Assembly: GCA_911728435.2 (NCBI GenBank)
Contig: OU452203.1
Span: 11,739,651 to 11,803,650 of the forward strand
Direction: 5' to 3'
Length of the DNA: 64,000 nt
DNA from: Apoderus coryli
Lineage: Eukaryota; Arthropoda; Insecta; Coleoptera; Attelabidae
Shown one piece after another: positions 1-10,650 of the stretch (its first letter is position 1; each line of letters starts with the position of its first letter). The notes below the pieces were generated by a model. That model was not told where the DNA came from. It did not search any database and saw only the letters and a program-made list of their open reading frames with translations. The position numbers were made by a program, and so were the translations under genes.

Positions 1-470
1 CATTTACGAAAATTGACTCATGCCGCACGAATATCAAGTCAAGAAGACTTCCGTTGGAATTCATAACATTATTAATCTGGAATAAATTGTTTATACCACA
101 CATATTTGAAATACTTTCATCAATGTCTCCTCCCTTCAGCAGTAAAGGCTCCAGGATATGCCTCGGCCGTCGAACACGTAAGCTCATTCGTCCAAGACAC
201 CATCGGAACATTAAAATCGCCCAACAAACACATGTCCGCACCTGGAAACCGGTCTATAATCGAGTCCACACCATCTCCAAAAGCGATGTAATCTTCCCGA
301 ACATAGTACCTCGTTTACCTGGCCCAACACACAAATGTCGTAGCGGTATCGAAACAAAAGGCACAAAACTCCCACCACTTTCTATTGTCCTGTGCGAGAC
401 AGGTGGTAGCCATTTTTTAATATACTCGACAGATCCGTATTTACGTTTTATTCAAATTACAGGATAGGTA
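1..470 (-). pseudogene. LINE endonuclease-domain fragment (runs off left edge)
   Basis: Minus-strand translation gives an apurinic-type endonuclease segment of a non-LTR retrotransposon. The signature LLGDFNVPMVSW (GDFN with downstream W) is read around positions 185-225, followed by a stretch ending NNLFQINNVMNSNGSLLDLIF, whose SLLDLIF block is typical of jockey/CR1-type endonucleases. The domain is split between frames, so it is a dead copy. The C-terminal side continues past position 1. No reverse transcriptase is joined to it here. Family-level call only. Confidence 0.7.
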
Positions 471-552
471 AAGAACAGGGGAGTAATAGAATTATTTTAT
501 AATAGAATTACATCTTTATTAATTATAAAAACAAACAAATACTTTTTTACTT

Positions 553-870
553 TTATTCATGTTTGCATATAATCTTTTTATTTATATTTTTAAAATTTCT
601 ATTGATTAATTTTAATGTATAAAATAACCTTAACCTAAAAAATAATTTCGTAACATATTTTCTTGGGAAATTAGAACATGGATGTTCAAACTTTACATTT
701 TTGCTTAAATTAATAAAATTATTAATAATATTGAATTTGATTAAACAATTTTCAAAATTATTTTCAAACATATTTGCTAATGTGGAAATGTATTGTACAA
801 AATTGTCATGTGGCATCATTAAATTACCATACAAATTTGTATTTTCGTATGCTTTGAAGTAGCAAAACAT
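553..870 (-). pseudogene. P-element/THAP-type transposase C-terminal fragment (tentative)
   Basis: A 105-codon minus-strand frame ends with an HPC motif followed by a basic helix (LFFRLRLFYTLKLINR). An HP(C) motif followed by LF-x-R-x-R-x-x-x-TLK-x-x-N recalls the C-terminus of P-element/THAP9-like transposases. No N-terminal part was found in 871-1560, so at best this is a truncated relic. It could instead be an unrelated A+T-rich open frame. Confidence 0.35.
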
Positions 871-1569
871 CGAAGACTCATCTAATGATTCTACTGATTT
901 AGCGTACTTCGTACATACATCACAGATGTGTATTTTAATGCATTTCTTTATTAGATATCCACATACATATCTTTGAAAAATTTTTTGTAAAATATGATGA
1001 TGATTTTCAATTCCTTAAGTATAATTGAGAATGTATTATATTTTACCTGTTTATGGCCTTCAGAAAAACAACGCAAGCACACATGTTGGGAATTTCCCAT
1101 TATATACCTACAAAACATGCTAAAATCACCCCCAATAAATGGGCAATAAAACCTGAGACGTGAATTTACTACCTGCTAATATCTATAATAGTTAAAATAT
1201 GTAATTCAAATTTAATAAACACTGTCAGAATTTAATAGAATTTTTGCACTCATCTAGTAAGATTTTTAAGCTCTCTTTTTAGAATGCTTTAGATGTATTG
1301 GACTTTTATGGGCAAATTGACTGAACCAAGTTATAAAAGATAAGGGCCATTGTGCTTGATTAAGCGAAGTTATTCATGTTTTTTAACAAATTTGTGTGAT
1401 TTTTTTAGGCAAGTAAGCTCAATCTTTTAAACAGTTTGTTTAGAAATATTTGTTTTTCAAAATAACAATTGGTAATTTGATTTAATGTACCTATGTCATA
1501 TTATTTTAATCTAATTTTATATGTATCTAATTCAAATACTACATAAATATATTATCTTTTACTATCCAT
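871..1569. other. A+T-rich gap, no gene seen
   Basis: Short A/T runs and scattered stops in all frames; no recognisable domain, repeat boundary or RNA gene. Confidence 0.5.
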
Positions 1570-1790
1570 CGGGAAACTATGTGCAACGAACTGATCTAGA
1601 AACCGAAAGAGTTAATTAGTTTTCGTTGGAATAAGTTTCGGAATGATTTCGTTTCTGTTAATAACCTTTTGCTGGAGATTTTGGTGTCTCCATATTTCGT
1701 TATTAACCGTTTCGTTACTGCTTGCAGTCACACCGCGTTTCGGCTTCCGTTTCGCTTTTCAGACCAGAATAGAAACGCGGTGTCATTGCA
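1570..1790. repeat. TTTCG/CGAAA-rich repeat, diverged copy
   Basis: This stretch shares an ordered series of phrases with the reverse complement of 31285-31530: ACTATGTGCAACGAACTGAT, then an ACCGAAAGAG phrase, then CCGTTTCGTTACT, then the ACACCGCGTTTCGG end. The two are therefore inverted copies of one repeat whose hallmark is recurring GTTTCG. No coding frame is apparent. Confidence 0.6.
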
Positions 1791-2547
1791 AATAACTGCT
1801 CTAACGTTAATTACGCTTTGAAAGTCCTTCCACACGGCTAAAAGCACTCACGCCCATTCTTAAGGTACACCAACATTAAAAACTCTAGAAATTACCACTA
1901 ACGTGTGTATTTTACGCATTGCAGTAATATTTTACCTACGTTACCGAAAATAATGTTGGTGTTGATTAATTATTTTTATTACCATACACGAACTGCGACC
2001 TCCTGTATTGGAAAGGTCAAGGTAGTTTTCATTAGCTTCGATTTTTCATTTAACACACAACACGACATCGTTTATTGTTCAAAATGAAAATGTTCCATAG
2101 TTCAATGGATATTTTATTCATATTATTAAAGTCTCTATTTTTGTTTCATTATTTACGGAATTCACATTATAGATGAATGGGGAAGTAGCATTGATTATAG
2201 ATTTATTAGTATACAAGGTGACATTGTACGTTTTATTTTCTTGTAAATGTGGTTTGTTGAATGTGAATTTATAGTTTAGTTCCGGCGATTGCTGGGAAAT
2301 ATAAATTATATGTAATAAAAATAAAATCTTGAACTTGTGTGAAAGACAATAAAAAATAAATTTCAATGTCTTTGAATATTGGTTAACGATACGACGACAT
2401 GGGTATGGGTAAATTTAAAAAATACGACATATACATTATCAAAATTGAACATTTTTCGAAAGGTTACAGTTTTTTTTAAGGCATAGAGACTGATTGAGTA
2501 GAAAAGTGAAATGCTATCATGAAAAATAATTCTATTTGTATTGCATT
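1791..2547. other. Gap, no convincing gene
   Basis: Contains a minus-strand 82-codon frame (2118-2366) with a hydrophobic N-terminus and several N-x-S/T sites. It has no recognisable family and strongly A+T-biased codons; I do not call it. Nothing else stands out. Confidence 0.4.
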
Positions 2548-3515
2548 TCTTCTTCTTCTTCAAATTGATGGCCTCCTGCTAACTTAGTAGCATACAGCCA
2601 GCGTTTCTTCCATATTTAGGGACGTCATCAGTATTTTGGGTGAATTACTTTTCCTTGCTGAGGTTCTGGTTTTTCTTTCTTCTTTGGTTATTGTTGTCTT
2701 CTTGTTTGTTTAGTCTGTGCCGTAGTGTGATTTTAGTGTTAGTACGTGATGAAGGATCTAGGTTAACACAAAAGGTTGACTTTTCTCGCTCTGGGGCGTA
2801 TCAGAGCTTTCACACTTTGGGAGCGCCTCGGATCGGGAAGGTTATGGTTGCGGTGTCTGAGATAATACTTATTGAAAAAATTGAACTAATATTCTATGAA
2901 GTACTACAACTACGAGCTCTAAGCAATATGAGTAAGCAGTGTTGCTGTGAGATGGTATTTGTTTTTAGAGTGAAATGTTATTATATTGTAGATGTTTCAT
3001 GATGGTTTCTATATATAAATTGTTAGGATTAAATATTATGAGTTCTATGTTTATAGGATTTTTCATATGTTGGGTGAAGAAATAATACAGTTCTTTGCAT
3101 TTTTTTATGTGTGAGTTGCACCCAAAGAAGATATGATTTAAGTCCCCTAATTCTCCGCATTCGCATAGTGGATTATCCCTGACTCCTATTTTAAATTTAT
3201 GCGCTGGTGTTAGGCAGTGATTTGTTCTCATTCAGGGAACCTTTGGCGGTATAGTGATATGTCTTCTGTATATGATTCCTTTGTTGTGTGTCCAATTTGT
3301 GTATGTATTTGTCCATACCTCCCATAATTCTCTTTTAATGGTGCTAAGTATTGCTGCTGGGCTTATAGAATTTGGTTGCGTAACTGATGTTTTTTCTCTC
3401 CCTTTTTTAGCTATTCAATCGGCCATTTCATTTTCTTGTATTCCAGAGTGTCCAGGAGCCCAAAAATTGCATTTCAACTACGTGATAGCTCTTATATTTG
3501 ACATTGACATTTTCA
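2548..3515 (-). mobile_element. LINE 3' fragment: RNase H end plus C-terminal zinc knuckle
   Basis: Reading the minus strand from about 3510, an RNase H signature of the W-x-PGHSGI-x-ENEMAD type appears across frameshifts. It is followed by a conserved linker (TIKRELWEVWTNTY) and then an intact segment at 2965-3231: NHCLTPAHKFKIGVRDNP, then CECGELGDLNHIFFGC (Cys/His knuckle). This order is the normal C-terminus of jockey/I-group LINE ORF2. The 3' region ends near a (GAA)n-type tail, seen as CTTCTTCTTCTTC at 2548-2561 on the + strand. It is 5'-truncated inside RNase H and frameshifted. Confidence 0.75.
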
Positions 3516-3993
3516 TAACAACATGAGTGTTTGTTTATCACAGCCCACTATTAATTTCGTAAAAAATTAGTGAATGTTAAATTTAGGCAAAAATTTATTC
3601 AGTCATTTGCATGGACAGGAAAAAGATAGAGACTTCCGGTTTTCACTGACAAAATCAGAAACATTGTTGTATAGATCCATCTGCGGCTATCTATAAAAAA
3701 TAAATAAAACCACCAATACTTTTTTTAATACTCTCAAATACTAAATATTAAATAAATAAATGATTTATTGTGAAATATAAGTTATTACATTTGCACAAAA
3801 AGACAGAGATTTGGCAAATGCCATTCTTCCACTCTACGTTAATAATTATGAAAAAAAAAGCGTTACTTAATTAATTAATATACAACAATACGCTCACAAC
3901 TAAATTGCCATTCTTCCACTCTACCTTAACAACCATGAAAAAAAAAGTGTTCCTTAATTTATAATTATTTCTACGCAAATATAACACAAACAA
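3516..3993. other. Gap with a direct repeat
   Basis: No gene. The right half holds the duplicated segment listed separately, probably part of the 3' UTR of the adjoining LINE remnant. Confidence 0.4.
3822..3963. repeat. Direct repeat, period about 85 bp
   Basis: The phrase GCCATTCTTCCACTCTAC followed by a TTAA...ATGAAAAAAAAAG block occurs at 3822 and again at 3907 with few differences. It is a two-copy tandem duplication next to the LINE C-terminus at 3994-4130. Confidence 0.7.
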
Positions 3994-4130
3994 CTAAGCA
4001 TGATTAAAAAACAACAATCTTAAATGTCGCTTAAAAGCTGCTAACGGTACATCAAGTTGGTCCTGCACTCTATTTAACAGTGAGGGTGCTACATATGAAA
4101 ATGATCCCTCGAATTTAACAGTGGCATGTT
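3994..4130 (-). pseudogene. LINE reverse-transcriptase C-terminal stub
   Basis: Minus-strand frame reads GSFSYVAPSLLNRVQDQL, then LAAFKRHLRLLFF and a stop. The pattern F-x-x-SF-x-x-x-APxLxNxLP...FKxxLxxxLF is the usual final 45 residues of jockey/CR1-type ORF2. Truncated upstream; no catalytic motifs. Confidence 0.6.
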
Positions 4131-4627
4131 GAGGTATGTTACCGTACCTTAATACTGAGCCTAATTTTATTAAAATCGGACTATTCATAAGAAAGTTAGA
4201 TAAGTGAGGTTAAACTATGGCAAAACAAAGTACAGTGACATGTACCTTTGTATTGCTAATCAAAATTTAAAAAACCTCCAATGGCAAAATGATGTACCTA
4301 CATATTATATATAGCGGTATATTATTTTGCCATAGTAAAATATGGTAAGATAGTTCTGACATACAACAGTACTAGCCAATACATTTTTTTGACATCCAAA
4401 TTTCAGCAAATACAATATATTTATTGTCTTTTCTGAGAAAAAGTTTTTGGCAAGTACATTAATTATCCATTAGCCTATCTTCAAAACTAATTGGGATATA
4501 GGTATCGTTTAATGATGTACTTAAAGCAAATTTTTTATACATTAAAACCTGCATAATACTTCAATTTGTGCAAAATTGCTAGTACATCAATAATTTACCT
4601 TTGCACGGCAGATATATGTGTAACGTA
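4131..4627. other. Gap, no gene seen
   Basis: A+T-rich sequence without recognisable domain. Confidence 0.4.
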
Positions 4628-5455
4628 ATTTTCTCGAAAATGATGGAGGTAAATATCATAAGTAAAACAGATAAAAAATGCTTTCAAACGATGTATCACT
4701 CGGCAACTACTGATGTTTAAAAATTTGGTGGTTGTGGGCTAAAGCTAAAGCTATTTCAACCAAAAACTAATGGGTCCAGCCTAGGACTCCCCCAAACTCA
4801 TATAATAAAATTTAGTTGCAATAAAAATACCAACCTCACCTCCACAAACTGTTTATTATCTTAAAAGTGAAACATGTTTCGGGATATATCAGATCCCATC
4901 ATCAGCCACCACAAAGCAAAACAGATGTCACTAACTAGAGGTCAATGTTAAAAAGAAAAATAGTAATATAAAACCGTCACAATGTAAAATAAAAACTATT
5001 TCTATTTGGATACATGTTACAAAACAAAAAACACTTATCACATAATACGTTAAATGTTGAATTGTTGGTGAAATATTGAATCAAAATCGTAAATAAATAT
5101 AAAACTACTTCAACTATATGTAAATAGACAATAGACTATTACTAATACATACAGACAGACTTTGATTTCTGGAAATGGTCTTAATCGTCTCAGGGGACTT
5201 CAAAATAGTTATATCCGCCCAAACGCTTTAGCCAATTGAGCTAAATTTTGGTATATGAGTTTGGCGCAGTCCTAGGATGAAGCCATTAGATTTTGGTTGA
5301 AATCGCTTAAGCCCTGTGTTAAGGGTGGACACAACCGCTAAATTTTCATATATCAGTTGGGGTCGAGTGCTACATCATTTTAAAGCATTTTTTATCTGCT
5401 TTACAGCGGTAGGTCACTTTTGATTGGCCCCCATAATTCTCGAGAAAATAGCGTT
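4628..5455. mobile_element. Foldback element with about 200-bp inverted arms, PLE-related
   Basis: The left arm (4628-4816) is an imperfect reverse complement of the right arm (5239-5455). Shared phrases include CAGATAAAAAATGCTTT, a GCGGTTGTG/GTGGTTGTG block, TTTCAACCAAAA, CCTAGGACT and CCAAACTCATAT. The ~420-bp spacer carries a hammerhead-like motif on the minus strand and no long frame. Another copy of the arm lies at 17711-17845, and the spacer phrase CTAAGACCATTTCCAGAA also recurs near 20800. The arms plus a ribozyme suggest a decayed Penelope-like element with inverted termini. Confidence 0.65.
4867..4909 (-). ncRNA. Hammerhead-ribozyme-like motif
   Basis: Read on the minus strand: GTGG (stem I, 5' strand), CTGATGA core, an 18-nt stem II hairpin closed by TGGGAT/ATCCC, GAAA, then CATGTT (two-base-pair stem III and the U-H cleavage dinucleotide, H = T) and TCAC, which closes stem I with one G-U pair. 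All core positions of a type I hammerhead are intact. The very short stem III is like that reported for Penelope-like elements. Activity is inferred. Confidence 0.6.
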
Positions 5456-5491
5456 TAAAATGTAAGCAGTTATTTAGTTGGAACGTATATA

Positions 5492-5685
5492 CAAGGTGTT
5501 TCTAAAATAGCTGGTCAAAATTTGTGAGCAAATTGGGGACGTCTAATCATGAAAAAAACCTAAATTGTAATTTTTCGAAAAGTCCTTATTTACAAAGATA
5601 CAGGGTGTTAAAGATGACTGCCTGAGGACGATTTTTTTGAAATATTTTCGAAACAAGTGAAGATGAATTAATCCAACCATCGATA
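5492..5685 (+). repeat. Partial copy of the trc-intron hairpin element arm
   Basis: Starts at TA then CAAGGTGTTTCT and matches, in order, the reverse complement of 25022-25169: TTTGTGAGC, ATTGGGGAC, TCTAATCATGA, then TTTTTCGAAAAGTCC, ACAAAGATACAGGGTGTTAA, CTGCCTGAGGACG. Homology fades after about 5685. It abuts the right arm of the preceding foldback, so only one end is present. Confidence 0.75.
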
Positions 5686-6174
5686 GCTTTTTGAGAAGAA
5701 AATCAATCACTACTCAATTATAATCATTGTGTTGCGCTTTTGTAATTTGAATTATGAACGTGTTATAATTAGCAAGACTCTTATTGTAATTGTATTTCTT
5801 TAGCACTAATGGTGCGCCGCAGGGTTCTGCTCATGCTACACATATACCTTTATGTCCTTGATTATGCTGAAATTGTGATTATTACTTATGATGATCTGAA
5901 TAATGAGGTGGGGGCTCTCAGGAAGGTCTCTGTCGAGTACTCACTTCGTATTTGGTAGTGAAAGGGAGCGTTGTCGACGTCAGCGTAGGTTTGGGTTAGG
6001 TTATTTCATATTCAGACTCAATTAGATGTCTTGGAGTCACATTAGATCACGTTTTGCGATTTAGGTATCAAGAAGCCCACACGGAAAAAAATTATTGGAT
6101 AGTAACAGCCATTTCTGTATTGTTCCAATGACCACATCATCGCATTGTCACCCTAACCAGCTTATCTTATTTAA
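5686..6174. other. Gap, no gene seen
   Basis: No domain or structured repeat noticed. Confidence 0.4.
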
Positions 6175-6280
6175 CATAACATTATAATATTGTTATCCTA
6201 ACCAGATGTTACCTTATCTCTACAATATAATACTGTTATCCTAACCAGGTTATCTCTACAATATAATATTGCCTGGTTTA
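6175..6280. repeat. Short tandem repeat, unit about 36 bp
   Basis: The block ATCTCTACAATATAATA followed by CTGTTATCCTAACCAG recurs roughly two and a half times with small differences. Non-coding. Confidence 0.6.
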
Positions 6281-7094
6281 GGGGCTAGATTACCTGGCAT
6301 TGTCTTGTTATCATAATAGTATTATACTTGTACTTACTATACTATATTTTGTCACCTTTACTAAATGATATTGTCACCTACACCTCATTATTTCTTACTC
6401 CTATTATACCATATCATTACCTTAACAATTTAGCATTGATAACCTAGCGATATTGGTACTATCATATTGTTATCTATTGTATACGAGATGTTCCAGATTA
6501 TGTGTCAATCTCCTGGATCTGAACAGAATACTCCAAAATATATCAAGAGCTTTAGATACGAATTTTTTGAGAAAACGCTCTGGCAGATTTACAACCCTCA
6601 ATGCAAGAGGACTGAACTTCTTCATAGAAATTTGTAAATAAATTCAATTTTTTTATACTCTATTAGTTTTTGAGGAAGTTTATTGTAAAAAACGAATTAA
6701 TATTACATTTTCCATATTAAACAATATAAATATATTTGGAAATATAAAATGAAATACTTTATTGTGGAAAAATAAATATAAACATTGCAACCATTGGATC
6801 AACTCTTCTTGCTCTAGATACTCCGTTTCGGGAACTAGAAAAGACATACAAAGATGATGAAACATACCAAATTTGTCTCTACATGCAACTTTTTTAAGTG
6901 ATACAGTACTGAATCATTTCAAATAATCAGGAAAGAAAGTTATTCAAATTTGATTGAAAATAAATTACATGTAATTATAGTAATAATGCTAAATGCGTGT
7001 ACCATTGAATATTGGCACAAGATTATCTAAATTCCATGATTGTAGGAGGTGTTCAACGAAATCCTCCATTGCACAATAGTTATTTATTATACAA
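6281..7094. other. Gap, no convincing gene
   Basis: Holds a 61-codon minus frame (6680-6865) and a 62-codon plus frame (6453-6641), neither with a recognisable family. Confidence 0.35.
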
Positions 7095-7551
7095 GGGAAA
7101 AAAGTACTAGATTTTAGCTCGAGGTTGTGTTGTCCACGACAAAAAACCGAGAGCTAAAATATAACTTTTTTCCCGTGTATCATATTTATATATTTTTCTG
7201 AAACGGGAAAAACTTCGATTTAATATTGAAAAAAGTCAGAAAATTATCCAAGTGAGATTTGAAGTTTTAAAAACCTTTCAGTAATCAAATATCTGTCAAT
7301 TTCATTCTATGATTTAATTTAAAAATTGCGAACACTCCACCGGAGTCAGTAGAAGCAGTAAAAGTAGCGTCACAAATTATTGCCAGTTTTGATATATAAA
7401 GAAAATGTAACTTTTGTATAATAAAATTTCCTAAAATTAAATATCTACCGTTACTTATGTGTCCGGGAAAAAAGTACTCACTTTTTTCCCGGGGATAAAA
7501 AGTGACATTTTATTACCTGTCAAGAGAGTAAATATGTCAAACTTTTTTCCC
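7095..7551. mobile_element. MITE-like element built on GGGAAAAAAGT motifs
   Basis: The 11-mer GGGAAAAAAGT occurs at 7095 and 7465, and its reverse complement at 7164, 7480 and 7541. The outermost pair (7095 and 7541-7551) makes terminal inverted repeats. The pair 7095/7164 closes a hairpin with a matching TTTTAGCTCG...CGAGAGCTAAAA core, and 7465/7480 forms a near-perfect 30-bp palindrome beginning CCGGG and ending CCCGG. No coding capacity. Confidence 0.6.
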
Positions 7552-8174
7552 GTCACAGAAAAAAATATGTTTAATAAATTGCACCGCACACCATCCCACT
7601 GTATTAACATTAATTAACAAACTAACCTCGACCTTCGACTGTCTACCAAAAAATTCACTAAAGATGCGCTACAGGCTATTTTGATTGGTTGACGAATTTT
7701 GTAAAATGCGTTCTAGCTGTATTAATTTGGTTACCATAACAATGGTCATATAGTTAGGGAGAGCTTGACCGAAGAGTTGTGCATTTGGCTTGTATGGTCT
7801 ATAAAATAATTAAAACCGAAGCACCGGAATACTTATACCTAGGACTTGCATCCATGAGTGTGGTCTGCGACATGTTGATCAGTTAACGATTCCACAACTT
7901 TGTTTAAACCTAGCATACCAAACTCCTTAATTAGATTTACATTTCTCTTCCACGGGTATTCAAGTCGCTATCGCTGAGTAGGTTAAGTCAAGAGTAAAGG
8001 GCTGGTACTTGCAAATATAGTTATTACATTTTCAAATTATTTCACAAACGACCCTGGTATTGTATTATCCTAGATACCTAGTCGAACTTAATAAAACTAA
8101 ATTGATCCTTTATGATGACGTAAACATGTCATAAAATGCAGAATAATAAAACCTAAATGAGGAAAAACATGTAC
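7552..8174. other. Gap, no gene seen
   Basis: No domain or repeat identified. Confidence 0.4.
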
Positions 8175-8776
8175 CTACAGGTAGTTTTCATTAGTATTTA
8201 GGTCTACCTCTACTATGTGAGGTCTTTGTTGTAATTTATAAAATAAGTTTTGAAATTTATATTGGGTACATTTACTATAGGTATAAGTAGTAAATAGTAA
8301 GATTCTACTGTTCAATTCATACCTATATTTTATATATTTTTGAAGCATCATTACGAAATTACCTGGCCGGAACCAGGAACCTATTTCAGTTTCCATTTCA
8401 GTTGTGTTCGTTCGAGTAGTGTATTAAAAACAGTATTGTTCATATGCGTGATAGTTCCTGGTTTTATTTTGTGAAAAGTTTGATTGTGTTCTAAGTAAGA
8501 CAAATTGATGCTTTTTCCCTGTGTATAAGGGTGTTGCGTAAAATATATATAGAAGAAATTGTCCATATTAATGAAGTGGTATAAACTGAAGTTTTTGAAA
8601 CGTTGGAGATCATCGATGAAACCAAGCAAGGGAAAAGGTAAATAAATAGTAAAATTTTTGCACGCTTGGATAAATTCCTTTACGGAAATTTGTGGGAATA
8701 AGTATTTGTAAGTGATGTTTGATATCATCAGGTTTAAAAGAGCGTTTTTTTTTTTTGTTTTGTCCATTTTAATCAT
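8175..8776 (-). other. Two overlapping unrecognised open frames
   Basis: Two minus-strand frames (8776-8381, 131 codons; 8396-8175, 73 codons) overlap by 16 bases in different frames, as if one frame had suffered a shift. The first has a lysine-rich start and a dense aromatic/Ile/Asn composition. Neither resembles a family I recognise. Codons are as A+T-rich as the flanks, so this may be chance or a remnant of a mobile-element or viral-type gene. I assign no function. Confidence 0.2.
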
Positions 8777-9010
8777 TTCTAGAATTTTTTTCCTTTAAGT
8801 GTTTTTACACGCCAAAAATTATCGGTAATTTTGATCCAATTACCCCCTATAATTTTTGACAAATTTGTACTCATGCATCTTAAACTGAATAAAGGACCCA
8901 TACACTACGTGCACTCGTGATATATTTTCAACTTAAAAACAAAGCGAACGAAAACAGAATTCATAATTTCAATCCAAAATACCAAAGATATAGATCCAAC
9001 TCTCTGTAAT

Positions 9011-9470
9011 TTATTTGCTATAATATAATATTAAAAAAAAAACAATTAATAATTTATTTCTAAGAAGGAAACGAAAGGTCGAAAGTTTATAATTATGCTG
9101 AATGTTGTTGTACGTGCTATAAATATCAAACGTAAAGGAGCGCTCAAATAATAAGGTACGATGGATAGGGCGAGATAAAAGACCCTTGAACCTAAGGTTA
9201 AGGTTATGTACATCCGATCTGAGGTTTATTTTTTCATAAAGATACGGCGGATGCTTGTGGAGTAGTAATGAATGGTAAAAACATGCAGCATGATGAAATC
9301 TTCTGTCTTTCGTTGATAGCCAATTTGCATGAGCTAATTTGTGACTTATTGGATCATATTTCCTAATAACATACACATATCGCAAGCAAGACTTTTGCAC
9401 CCATTGAATACGATCCTGATCCGTCTTTAATAGACACGGTCCGTAAATTAAGATTACCCAATACAAGAGC
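9011..9470 (-). pseudogene. LINE reverse-transcriptase thumb/C-terminal fragment
   Basis: A 151-codon minus frame begins just after the W-x-x-YGP block typical of jockey/CR1-type ORF2 C-termini. It continues RIQWVQKSCLRYV, then an alternating helix region (RFHHAACFYHSLLLHK) and a conserved LSRPIHRT segment, and ends in a hydrophobic tail. Catalytic motifs are absent, so the copy is 5'-truncated. The cluster of other LINE tails nearby shows the locus is a retroposon sink. Confidence 0.6.
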
Positions 9471-9627
9471 GACAGAATGGTTTTGTAAGACTATGTCAGT
9501 GAGGGTACATCATTTTCAAAACAGAATATTATGCTTTACCAACGCATTTTTTAATATGACCTATACAACGGAGATCAGTGTCCCCTCGACTGGATGTATT
9601 AATTTTTAGATGATGTGTATTAAGCCG

Positions 9628-9807
9628 GCCATACACACTACCGTACACCGGAGAGCTAACCTGCGCAGGTCAACCGATTCTGCACCGGTCGCCTATGCAG
9701 GTTCAAGAAACTGCACAGGTCTATTCCCACACACTTTCCGGTCTACCTGCGCAGGCATACCTGCACCGGGAGTCCTCTCCGGTACACCGTAGTGTTTATG
9801 GCCGGCA
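9628..9807. mobile_element. G+C-rich MITE with long TIRs
   Basis: The left end (GCCGGCCATACACACTAC, then CGTACACCGGAGAG) is the inverted partner of the right end (CTCTCCGGTACACCGTAGTG, then TTTATGGCCGGC). The interior repeats CCTGCGCAGGT and CCTGCACCGG. Length is about 180 bp and composition contrasts sharply with the A+T-rich flanks. ATTA lies on both sides but the exact duplicated target is unclear. Confidence 0.8.
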
Positions 9808-9959
9808 TTAGACCTAAACATGAGGGAAGTTAGATTGTTCTTTATTTGATTTGATGCATTAGGAATGTCTTCCGCATATAATGAAAACTTAAGCTGACTA
9901 TCATCTGGATACATGTAGGGAATACAGAAATTTCTAGAGTCTGGAAGATACAATACACT

Positions 9960-10260
9960 GTGTCCAAGAGAAGAATGGGAGGGCATTGGAATCTTGGAAA
10001 TAGTAGGAGTTACATTGTCGGTTAAATTAGAGAAAAGTTAGTACAATTTAAACACCTTTTAAATTGTGTTTTCAAAATTCAAGTAACTTTAGCCATTTTC
10101 GAGAATTTTTGAAAAACGATTTATTTATTTTTATAGATATAAAAAAATGAAAAGCATTTTCTCATTGTTAGTTTTTGAGAAGAATAAGATAGCGGTTACA
10201 AATTTTCACTATGACGTTTGGTTTTGGAAAACCATCATCAACTTGTTTTATTACGGCTTT
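9960..10260 (-). repeat. Dispersed repeat, inverted partner of 11765-11990
   Basis: Shares with the reverse complement of 11765-11990, in order: GGAATCTTGGAAA, AGTAGGAGTTACA, GTCGGTTAAATTAGAGAAAA, TTTAAACA, and TTCGAGAATTTTTGAAAAACGAT. Related pieces lie at 21640-21860 (the AACCATCATCAACTT phrase, inverted) and 23085-23190. Non-coding in all copies. Confidence 0.65.
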
Positions 10261-10650
10261 GGATTTTGTATTGTTAAATTTAATATCATTTTCAATTCAA
10301 TTCATTGCCGGAATTATTAAGGCAAGCTGCTAGTAAAGCTAAATTTAAGGAAAAATATGTTGAGATGCACCTTGAACTGAGTTCACCTTAGATTCTAGAA
10401 TCATGTATTGTCTTGTAATTGTCTATATTTTGTCTCAACTTTTATTTTTTATTGTAAGGATTGAATTACATTGTTTTCCTTTTTTTTTCTTCTCCGCTAG
10501 TTTTTTTTTCTCCTTCTTATAAAGTTCTCAGCGTATTGTAGTAGTTGCATCCTTGGTACCAGTGTTTTTAGCACTGTTTAGAGGACTCAAAATGTATTGC
10601 AATAATTTTGATAGTAAGAATAAATGATTTCTTTTCAAAAAAAAAAAATC
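10261..10650 (+). mobile_element. Probable retroposed 3' end with poly(A)
   Basis: Anonymous sequence ends with AATAAA (about 10619) and, 12 bases later, a run of twelve A residues. That arrangement is expected of a retroposed transcript or LINE 3' UTR. No coding part is recognisable and target duplications were not found. Confidence 0.35.

Noticed and set aside
2118..2366. 82-codon minus frame with a signal-peptide-like start and N-glycosylation sequons
   Set aside because: A+T-rich sequence readily yields hydrophobic and Asn-rich frames; no conserved motif or gene context.
2640..3002. 120-codon plus frame with hydrophobic start
   Set aside because: Overlaps the 3' part of a minus-strand LINE; no family resemblance.
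6175..6280. CRISPR-like array
   Set aside because: Only about two and a half imperfect tandem units with no spacers, in an animal genome.
8175..8776. Glycolipid-transfer-like protein suggested by KEFIQACKNF
   Set aside because: Only a few residues fit and the expected downstream motifs are absent; left unrecognised.
9610..9986. Open frames across 9610-9792 (+) and 9693-9986 (-)
   Set aside because: They run through the G+C-rich palindromic MITE, which has few stops because of its composition.
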